Assembly: GCA_946407235.1 (NCBI GenBank)
Contig: CAMJNF010000011.1
Location: 1-32,431 of the forward strand
Origin: an uncultured Fibrobacter sp.
GTDB taxonomy: Bacteria; Fibrobacterota; Fibrobacteria; Fibrobacterales; Fibrobacteraceae
Direction: 5' to 3'
DNA length: 32,431 nt
This document shows, piece after piece, positions 15,301-21,514 of the stretch. The notes under the pieces were generated by a model, which saw only the letters and a program-made list of their open reading frames with translations, made no database searches and was not told where the DNA came from. Numbering within the stretch: the first letter of the stretch is position 1; each line of letters begins with the position of its first letter. Both the position numbers and the translations under genes were made by a program.

Positions 15301-18300
15301 CGCCATCATCCTTGCTGATGCAAGGCATGCCCGGGTAATCTGCTTCTTCACCATTGGCGCGAGAATGAGGCATCCAGCTCCAGTCTCCTGGGTTTGCAGC
15401 TAATGTTGCTGCAGCTGCATATTCGTCGGACGGGGCATACCACTTGTTGTTTGTATAGCAGTAAAGTTTCTTTTGCGGGGCTTCGTTCATCAAGTCCTTG
15501 TATGGTGGGAAAGGACTGCGATGGTCGAATCTCACGTCAAAGCGGAGGCGGCTTGCACTTTGAATGACCGTAGAACCGAGGTTCAAGGGGAAGTACCATT
15601 GCCATGTTCCTGTAGCTTCATCATAGGTGTCTTCGATCTTTATCGGAAGTGCATCGCGAAGACTTCTCGACAGTTCTTCTATCGTTTCTTTCGAGCAATC
15701 CCCACTGAAACCGGCTGATGAGTAGGCGTTACAAATGTCTGTACCCATACCGATGTCATGTTCAATTTCGTCGGTGCCGCGCATGTAAAGTCTAATCGTC
15801 AAGCTGTCAAATGAACGTGATTCATTGTTGAAAATATTGATGTTGACCATGGCCATATCCCCTTGCCAAGGATATTGGTATGTCTTTACGCTAAAGTCGT
15901 ACCATGTGACCGGAGTTGTGAATTTCAGCAAGTTGCGGTTGTCGTCAACTGTAGATTGTGCACCATTGCTTTCGACCATAAAGTAATAGGTCGTCTTTTC
16001 CTTGAGCCCACCAATCTTTACATAGTGGAATTGCGTCGGAATGCCTGAGACGTCTGCGTTGCCCGCACCAGAATTGAATGCAAATTCATTGGCGTTGGAG
16101 TGCGGCTTGGTGTCCCAATAAATCTTGGATTCGTATTCGCCGTTCGGGGTGTACCACATGATTTCGGCGCTATCCGCATCAACATTGCAGACGGTGACGT
16201 TTACGATGTTTGCATTTTCGACTGTGCTGTGTGTTGTGAACGTGTATGGTGTTTGAGTGCTATCGATGAGATACTTGGTCTTTGTATTTGCCGGATTGTA
16301 GGCATTTGCTCCTGTGACATAGAAGTAGTAAGCCGTACCGGGCTTCAAATCATGGAGGACTATGTCATGCTTAACACCCGCTCCGCTGCTGGATGCCGTA
16401 AAATCATACTGGCCTTCAGTTGTGCCATAATTGATAGTGACTGTACCTCGCTGAGTCAGATTCACTGTTATGATGGCTGAATCCTTGCTTACATGGCGGA
16501 TTTCAACGTTCATGTCGGGGGCTACAGTCTTGTCGAATTTCTTTGCAGCTAGGGTTACGGTACTTACAAGCGTTGCAGCTGCATCAATGCAGATTTCTGA
16601 CATTTGGTAGTATTCCCAACTGAGTACGCCTTTTTTCCCCAGTACACCATCGCCATCATCGCCACCTAATGGTGGTACTGCGCCATATAGACCTCCAACA
16701 GGTGGTCTGTAGAAGTATTTGGTCTTTCCGCCAGGAACGTTTGTGCCTTCAGGGTTTGAACCGCGGTGATGCGGGTGGGCATCGTTCTTATCGCCAATAC
16801 CCATGATAAACGAAACATCCCAGGGGTTCACGCCTAATAAGTAGTTCAGCTGGTTGATGCCAAATTGTTTAGCGTCAGCGGCTTTCCAGTTCGGGGTTCC
16901 CATATTCGGCAATGAAAGATTTTTGCTTTCGATGTCTTTGGCTACGTCTGCATATGCCAAAACTTCAAAGATGTCACCAGCGCGGTATCGGTTGTAAATC
17001 CAGGTTTGGTCGGTCATCATTGTGTACCAGATTCTGTCGTAAGTAACCTGGCTTTGTTTCCATATCTCTGGAACCGTCGGGAAGACAAATGTTTCGGGAA
17101 GACCTTCGTATTTGCCCAAATCGCCCAAGTTTGCAATCATATTGGCGACACAGTGTTCAATTGCGTTTTTCCATTCCGATTCGCTTAAACCGAATTTGCC
17201 TAAGGCTGTATCTTTATCAGCGAGAATCAGTTTATATAAAGCATAAAGAGCATAAGAGTAAGAGTTTGCCCAACCTGTATTCTTTACATCTTTAAAGAAT
17301 CCCTTATTGTGAGTGACAAACCAGCCTCCTTCAAAGAATGCAGGACCTGTTGCATATTCTTGTTCTCGGAAAAGATTCTTGGTACGGAGTGCGTCGTCTG
17401 CATATTGTTTTTTTCCCGTAGCATAAAGCAAAGCCACGGACGCCAAAGCCATATCGTCGACAAATTCGTTGTTTCCGTGGTAAGCAGGAGACTCTTTTGC
17501 TAATGGCCTTGGGGCGCCTGTGGAGTCCAAATGGTGTACAATTTTTTTGCCACCATCATATGTGGATCTGCCCTGTACGAGAGCCTTTGCAAAATCGTAC
17601 ATTTTTTCAGCAACCATCAAGCAGCTATCTGCAAACTCCTGGTACTCTGGATATTGTGCAAACATTTTACCTACGAGCGCAAGACCTGCTACAGTTTCGC
17701 CACCAACATTGGCGCCAATTTCGCCAAGACGAACTGCTCTTGTTCCTGGACCACCACGGTCTGTTGCTTCTGCTGAATTACCAATGGGAAGATCATCTTG
17801 GTTTTCGGGAGGTCCCCACCATCCGTGGTCCGAACCGAAGGTTCCTATAGAGAGGGCCATATCATCAATGGCTCCTTTGGCTCTAATGAAGGAACGGAGC
17901 ACAAAGTCGGCACCGTGTTTTGCTTCGCGGAGCATGTCTGGGATACCGTCTTTAACGCTTGTAATACTTTGGTTAAATGCGTAGTTATCTGCGTCTGCAT
18001 TTGGATTTGTAGCAGCCATAAGAGCTACGACCATGAATGCATACATTTGGGTTTGGGCTTCCTTCAGGTGGTCACCACAGTCGTAGTAACCGCCTTGCAA
18101 GGTCCCTGCGAGAGATGCGTTATAGGGCCCGCGAACATCTTGAGGACCTTCTGTAACCGGTCCAGCGCCGTCTTTGGCATGGCTTGGCTGACCTTTGCGG
18201 AACCAGGATTCTGCGATGCCACTACGGTTGACGCCGTAGAATTTAAGTGCAGCGGCCTGTACCATGGAATAGACCTTATCGCTCACGATAAATGTACTAG

Positions 18301-18886
18301 AAATGTCTTTACCAACTTTAATGCGTAAACGAGTATCTAAAGGGACGCTATGAGGGATAAAACCGTATTTCAAATCTCCGGTTGGACCTGAGGCTTTGAC
18401 AGAATAGCGCTTCTGGTCAGCGGTTGCGGCATTGGTTCCTGCGTTGATTAACCATGTTGAAGATACTTGTTTATTTAACGGTATCAGTGAACCTGTAATG
18501 GCCGGAACAAAAGGAGTTCCGTTAATATCGACGATTTCAAAGGATGTTTCGTTACCGACATAGTAAAACTGGCGCTCAGGATCGTCTTCTAGATATCCGG
18601 CCTGGTTTACGCGGATTGGCGATATACGAACGTTCATGGCATCCAGGTATGCTTGATTTAGCGTGTCTGGAACTAGTGCGTTTGGAGCATATGCTGCCGG
18701 AGTCAAATTCTTGGGCAGCACGTTCTTTTTCTTTGTGACCGAAGTGTCAAAATTTTTGAACACGGTCGAATCCCATGTCAATGGGAACACTGGTCGAATC
18801 AATTCATAAGGAGTGGGGTCTTCATCTGCAGCAAAAGCCATTGCTGTTACAGTGCAGAGTGCCACTAGGTACTTCTTGATACTCAC
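12380..18886 (-). CDS. Giant secreted multidomain GH9 cellulase (copy 2)
   Basis: A 2168-residue exported GH9 enzyme. I place the start at the GTG at 18886 because AAGGAGA lies five bases upstream and the product then begins with a normal signal peptide (VSIKKYLVALCTVTAMAFA), aligning with copy 3. An upstream ATG at 18919 would add 11 unsupported residues. Ig-like N-module near 90 (RVNQAGY); catalytic domain about 190-790 with GGYYDCGDH (Asp269/Asp272), HPHHR and Glu764 (MSEICID). Then two Fn3-like modules (about 792-1000), a CBM3-like beta-sandwich (about 1002-1225, ending DEFIWGYSPS), Ig-like modules, Asp-rich modules (DSDCDNKADQ near 1505; DQEGDGVPD near 1727), and the FlgD-like C-terminal module (GTGAYIAKFDF near 2115) with tail TLGFKRRK. 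From about residue 1225 on it is nearly identical to copy 3, while the catalytic domains differ clearly. The promoter region is shared with copy 3. Confidence 0.9.
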   Translation of the reverse strand: MSIKKYLVALCTVTAMAFAADEDPTPYELIRPVFPLTWDSTVFKNFDTSVTKKKNVLPKNLTPAAYAPNALVPDTLNQAYLDAMNVRISPIRVNQAGYLEDDPERQFYYVGNETSFEIVDINGTPFVPAITGSLIPLNKQVSSTWLINAGTNAATADQKRYSVKASGPTGDLKYGFIPHSVPLDTRLRIKVGKDISSTFIVSDKVYSMVQAAALKFYGVNRSGIAESWFRKGQPSHAKDGAGPVTEGPQDVRGPYNASLAGTLQGGYYDCGDHLKEAQTQMYAFMVVALMAATNPNADADNYAFNQSITSVKDGIPDMLREAKHGADFVLRSFIRAKGAIDDMALSIGTFGSDHGWWGPPENQDDLPIGNSAEATDRGGPGTRAVRLGEIGANVGGETVAGLALVGKMFAQYPEYQEFADSCLMVAEKMYDFAKALVQGRSTYDGGKKIVHHLDSTGAPRPLAKESPAYHGNNEFVDDMALASVALLYATGKKQYADDALRTKNLFREQEYATGPAFFEGGWFVTHNKGFFKDVKNTGWANSYSYALYALYKLILADKDTALGKFGLSESEWKNAIEHCVANMIANLGDLGKYEGLPETFVFPTVPEIWKQSQVTYDRIWYTMMTDQTWIYNRYRAGDIFEVLAYADVAKDIESKNLSLPNMGTPNWKAADAKQFGINQLNYLLGVNPWDVSFIMGIGDKNDAHPHHRGSNPEGTNVPGGKTKYFYRPPVGGLYGAVPPLGGDDGDGVLGKKGVLSWEYYQMSEICIDAAATLVSTVTLAAKKFDKTVAPDMNVEIRHVSKDSAIITVNLTQRGTVTINYGTTEGQYDFTASSSGAGVKHDIVLHDLKPGTAYYFYVTGANAYNPANTKTKYLIDSTQTPYTFTTHSTVENANIVNVTVCNVDADSAEIMWYTPNGEYESKIYWDTKPHSNANEFAFNSGAGNADVSGIPTQFHYVKIGGLKEKTTYYFMVESNGAQSTVDDNRNLLKFTTPVTWYDFSVKTYQYPWQGDMAMVNINIFNNESRSFDSLTIRLYMRGTDEIEHDIGMGTDICNAYSSAGFSGDCSKETIEELSRSLRDALPIKIEDTYDEATGTWQWYFPLNLGSTVIQSASRLRFDVRFDHRSPFPPYKDLMNEAPQKKLYCYTNNKWYAPSDEYAAAATLAANPGDWSWMPHSRANGEEADYPGMPCISKDDGDIDFDAAPVNPYVSVYRKDEFIWGYSPSKKEMEHKRAHYKIDVTLDYPFNVSNGSHIDIDQPSSTVHVKGKAKVTEGGYITKIWANGVKVSGLTFNDGLSLDKWLMDESGTNIIAKYDVATDMWDLDIPVKMSIGSKKVDITIFAGANPSCESCAEYGGCSFENRTYYVNFSKGDATASTLVLKDANGNPVVSPADPEGTKFFIDVMDKDKIKSKATSVDVKIINNKKNDVLTVTLNADPANPGHFVGGPFTAVNHSKESRNPNSEISFFAGDTIQVVYTDPDDEEDISKQIFYAESKVPSPQSVYAIDSDCDNKADQLKIVFTNKIAEGYTLDSIKFYIEGMADTIKMPLVAANFVDKNEVIIPIDTSLIQTSANPSGKITTYVADRGTANAETVKITDGILPTLTSVSILEKADENSDVDTVMVAFSEPVILSSLTEWPLVVSGATAAPTVVSNATTTNNGKSWQFVISGNKNKDLVPVGAKVAAKITESFSITDQSFNQLDPLGCNPTVPITLISRPVPIYHAEMIDQEGDGVPDIVYMMFEKRLKKKDVFDSIMTVWGNPGITRSFVTTADTTGIYITPKENYWTIRDSISAPRTVMIDSVNTEVVVDTFSIVEINLKNVPATHTYPYGSTSGENDGNGTVSPLKGAANGFFETTYTLYDKCAPVISSARMIKNLLTVNMSEPLTIVESGRYIQRERDEYIPLEKPQGAGKVYLFTYNEKDNVFHAGDRVRLVPQELGAAYIDKYNNVPTKFNPYVRITGDDNIRFKVTLIDPVATPKNNAYIGRPEATANNAFITSAVIGGKYNFINGNGTPIGVADSASYANSGPNFNIEITMPSAEFMTREGLAMYDIHLKVVMDLYDNLGQYINTYKLDIPKENFASIRRLIDNGILKLNVEWAAKDNEAPVAKKGNKIGTGAYIAKFDFTAETFCATKFDETSNDYKVSCSDVGVKADKASDNKTKTLGFKRRK
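12400..15260 (-). repeat. Long direct repeat, tail-coding half of GH9 copy 2 (partner 21535-24380)
   Basis: The segment coding the C-terminal modules of copy 2 matches copy 3 closely at the nucleotide level, including synonymous sites. The clearest part is an exact 92-base match: 14244-14335 here and 23373-23464 in copy 3. Boundaries are approximate, judged by eye from where similarity fades. Confidence 0.75.
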
Positions 18887-18890
18887 GTCG

Positions 18891-18897
18891 TCTCCTT
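18891..18897 (-). promoter_or_regulatory. Shine-Dalgarno AAGGAGA before the GTG start of GH9 copy 2
   Basis: On the minus strand AAGGAGA is followed after four bases by GTG. The same arrangement, with ATG, is found before copy 3. It decides the GTG start over the upstream ATG. Confidence 0.8.
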
Positions 18898-18913
18898 GTA
18901 TAACCAAAAAAGC

Positions 18914-18933
18914 GGGCAAAACAAGTCTTGCCC
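18914..18933 (-). promoter_or_regulatory. Leader hairpin upstream of GH9 copy 2
   Basis: Read on the minus strand, GGGCAAGA-CTTG-TTTTGCCC forms an 8-pair stem (one G-U) with a four-base loop, about 16 bases before the Shine-Dalgarno. An equivalent hairpin with the same stem, with A-U at the G-U position and a different loop, is at 27876-27895 before copy 3. Conservation of pairing suggests a role in the mRNA leader, such as stability or translation control. Confidence 0.6.
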
Positions 18934-19330
18934 TCTAATTATATTCTCTCAAAAGATAAAATAGATTATTTATGTAAAAATGTTTTGGGATAAAAGCCTT
19001 TTTGTTCTCAAAATATACTCTGATTTTGTGCTTTTTTGATTAGGTGTAGTATATAGAACTTTTTGCAAAGAATATCTATTGTAAATAAAAACTACATGTA
19101 GCGAAAATGTAATAAGCGAACTTTGTAAACTTGAGCTTACGACTGTGCTTTGGAGATTGAATTCATTTTTGCTAGGTGAATTGATTATTGGGGTAAGAAT
19201 ATCTTTAATGAACTTCTCCATTCAGATTATTACAAAAAGTATAAAAAGTAACTTATTGGTTGATTTTTATTTGTTTGTGAACTATATTTGCGCCTCGCAA
19301 TTTATATGTTGCGTGTAAAATAAAGAAAAA

Positions 19331-19352
19331 ACGAGTAGATAAACCTACTCGT
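19331..19352 (-). terminator. Inverted repeat with T-run on the minus strand, upstream of subtilisin-fold gene
   Basis: ACGAGTAG (19331-19338) pairs perfectly with CTACTCGT (19345-19352). On the minus strand the stem is followed by TTTTTTCTTTATTT, like an intrinsic terminator facing the GH9 copy 2 promoter. No minus-strand gene lies directly before it, so it may stop antisense or read-through transcription, or act as a leader structure for the plus-strand gene. Confidence 0.45.
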
Positions 19353-19386
19353 GTAAATGCTATATTTGCATTTTATCTGTTCCTTT

Positions 19387-19393
19387 AAGGAGG
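19387..19393 (+). promoter_or_regulatory. Shine-Dalgarno AAGGAGG of subtilisin-fold gene
   Basis: A perfect AAGGAGG sits five bases before the ATG at 19399. It selects this start, which opens on a signal peptide, over an upstream in-frame ATG at 19357. Confidence 0.85.
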
Positions 19394-19398
19394 ATTAT

Positions 19399-21372
19399 AT
19401 GAAAAAACAAATAGCAATTATTTTGACTGCAGGGTGTGCTAGTGCATTCGCAGCTTCTGTAAATTATGATATTCTCGGTCGTCGAGGAAGTCAGATGAAT
19501 TCACCAATGGTTTACAGGAATGTAGACTATAACAAGATTAATCAGGATAATCGACAAAAAAAAGGACTGTTTTTTGATGATTCTCCTGTGCTGAAGAAAA
19601 AAGCATCTGATTTTGCAGAAAATACTATTGCTTTGGAAGGTGCGTACTTTACTCGAAAATGGAATATTAATGGTAGAAAAGGAAGTCATTACTTCTTACA
19701 GGGTTATGAAAAAAATGAACCTTCTCCAGTAACCCGCACTTATTTATATCAAACCAAGGGATATATGAGTGAACATGCAAGACATTTTATGTATCCTCTT
19801 AGACGTTACGAGAGCATGTTAAGTGATGCTGATAATCATAGCGATGTAAATGGTGATACATATACAACGAGTAATGGATATTCTTGTGTTGTTTCACCAG
19901 AAACTTATACCTTCGGTTATCATGTTCAAATGTCGCCTTATGGAGATGGACAGATTATTGATTATAGACAATTGCCTACTATACGAGAATTAGACCGCTA
20001 TTCCAATAGAGGTATGTTGAATTTTTGGTATGGTGTACAGGAAAAACCAAATTATGGGTGGTATGTTTCGGGAAAAAATTATATAACAGACGATTGGTCC
20101 TATATTGGTGTTTATATACCTTCATATGGTTTGCCTGTGAAAATGGCCTACGATGATCGAATTGAATACGGTGATCAAATTAAATATCGAGAAGTGGGTG
20201 CAAAACGCTATTATCATTTTCCAGCGCATGAAATGACCATTTCAAAGGCTTATAAGATTTTAAAAAATTCCTCCAAAAAAACAGATGTATATATAGGATC
20301 TGATAATCATTATCCAAGTAATGATATTGATATTGAACTTCGTGTTCGTGCAAGTCCATATGGTGCGCGACCAACTGGAACATATTATTCGAATGAAGCA
20401 AAGGAATTGGATAATTACATATATGATAATCGCGTTGTAGGAATTGTCGCTGCGGGTAATGCTCGAAATAGAAAATTTAATAAAGAGGCTCATGCAGTGA
20501 ATGCCATTACGGTTGGAGCTGTGGATCCTGCTAGTGGAAGCCCGACTGCATATTCTCCAAATGTGAATCCGAGATATTGTAGGAGTAATAGTTGTAATGA
20601 TGATAGTCCAGCGACTGCTTATCAAGAGGGTACGCCTAAACCGGATGTTTACAATTATTCACATTTCTATTTTGGTTTTGACCATGGTAGAACTTACTAT
20701 TCATCAAACGGTTCTGCAAGCTTGCAAGCTCCTTATTACGACGGAACCGAAATGTCTGCAGCGTATACGGCGGGTATGATTTCGGACCTTATGGCGACGA
20801 ATTCTTTTTATCGCAAGCATCCTGAAGTAGTTAAGGCTTTGTTGCTTACATCAACACGGGGACTTGTTCCCACTTATGACCGTTTATTGCCGCTTCGTGG
20901 TTATATTCGTGATGATCCTGAGGATGATTCTCGTTATAATGCTTATGCTCATGATTCTCGTTTTTGGCTTGGCTCTGTAAATGCTTCTATGAGTGGTGGT
21001 AGAAAGTTGATGGTTTATGATCGTAATAGGGGGAAAAAGCAAATTCGCTTTTCTGTCAAAAATTCGGATTTCCCAACAAATAACTTTGTTGCTGCTATTG
21101 CATGGCTGAGCAGTGGTGACGATATTATGAAACTTGCTAAAATCCCTCAGGATTTTGACCTTTACGCATGCCCAAATAATGTTGAAAGTACTACAAATAT
21201 TAATCTTAATAATTGCTTTACTGCGACCAATAATGATAGAACCTCATTTGAAAAAGTGTCTTTTTCGACTAATGCTAATTATATAACGTTTGTTATAGAA
21301 TTGTTCACTGATAATCCTGATGCTGATAATTATGGACAAATTGTTTTGGGTTTTGACGTGATGTCTTACTAA
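19399..21372 (+). CDS. Secreted subtilisin-fold (S8-like) protein lacking catalytic Ser, copy A
   Basis: A 657-residue exported protein. The signal peptide is about 1-19 (MKKQIAIILTAGCASAFAA), followed by a motif shared with the gene at 28159-30144 (NYDILGRRGSQMNSPMVYRN). The S8 fold is seen in GIVAAGN with Asn354 (oxyanion position), AITVGAVDPASG and DGTEMSAAYTAGMISDLMATN, which aligns with the subtilisin NGTSMA-PHVAG helix. At the position of the catalytic Ser there is Glu451. No clear 'DTG' Asp motif or 'HGTH' His motif is visible. So it is probably a non-proteolytic member. The C-terminal ~130 residues (AIAWLSSGDDIMKLAKIPQDFDLYACP...GQIVLGFDVMSY) resemble a PPC-type beta-sandwich. No basic tail is present. 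The gene is clearly richer in A+T than its GH9 neighbours and lies opposite to them, which hints at separate acquisition. Function unknown. Confidence 0.75.
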   Translation: MKKQIAIILTAGCASAFAASVNYDILGRRGSQMNSPMVYRNVDYNKINQDNRQKKGLFFDDSPVLKKKASDFAENTIALEGAYFTRKWNINGRKGSHYFLQGYEKNEPSPVTRTYLYQTKGYMSEHARHFMYPLRRYESMLSDADNHSDVNGDTYTTSNGYSCVVSPETYTFGYHVQMSPYGDGQIIDYRQLPTIRELDRYSNRGMLNFWYGVQEKPNYGWYVSGKNYITDDWSYIGVYIPSYGLPVKMAYDDRIEYGDQIKYREVGAKRYYHFPAHEMTISKAYKILKNSSKKTDVYIGSDNHYPSNDIDIELRVRASPYGARPTGTYYSNEAKELDNYIYDNRVVGIVAAGNARNRKFNKEAHAVNAITVGAVDPASGSPTAYSPNVNPRYCRSNSCNDDSPATAYQEGTPKPDVYNYSHFYFGFDHGRTYYSSNGSASLQAPYYDGTEMSAAYTAGMISDLMATNSFYRKHPEVVKALLLTSTRGLVPTYDRLLPLRGYIRDDPEDDSRYNAYAHDSRFWLGSVNASMSGGRKLMVYDRNRGKKQIRFSVKNSDFPTNNFVAAIAWLSSGDDIMKLAKIPQDFDLYACPNNVESTTNINLNNCFTATNNDRTSFEKVSFSTNANYITFVIELFTDNPDADNYGQIVLGFDVMSY

Positions 21373-21445
21373 TACGTTTGTTTAACGTTAAACCTTTTTT
21401 GTATGGTTTAAGTAGAACTTAGGATAAGTTTTAATTTTAAATCAG

Positions 21446-21481
21446 AAACACTCTGAAGTCGTGAACTTCAGAGTGTTTTTT
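21446..21481. terminator. Bidirectional terminator between subtilisin-fold gene and GH9 copy 3
   Basis: A perfect 14-base stem (21446-21459 with 21465-21478) has a five-base loop and T-runs on the plus strand (to 21481), with an A-rich start giving a short T-run on the minus strand. It lies between two convergent genes and can serve both. Confidence 0.85.
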
Positions 21482-21514
21482 AGTTGTTTTGTGTATGTAA
21501 TGTGTTATCTAGAA

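Larger units (their letters stand above)
18887..19398. promoter_or_regulatory. Divergent control region between GH9 copy 2 and the subtilisin-fold gene
   Basis: 512 bases without a convincing gene. Near the GH9 side are the Shine-Dalgarno, the leader hairpin and the block 18965-19050, which is nearly the same as 27929-28015 before GH9 copy 3 (shared 'attatttatgtaaaaatgtt' and 'ttctcaaa' then 'tactctg'), so it probably holds the cellulase promoter. The middle (19060-19300) is A+T-rich with nothing recognised. Near the other gene are an inverted repeat at 19331-19352 and the AAGGAGG at 19387. A small minus-strand frame (18970-19221) overlaps the conserved block and is not believed. Confidence 0.6.

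Noticed and set aside
18970..19221. 83-codon minus-strand frame between GH9 copy 2 and the subtilisin-fold gene
   Set aside because: It overlaps the conserved upstream block, has no ribosome binding site and no recognisable features; random in A+T-rich DNA.
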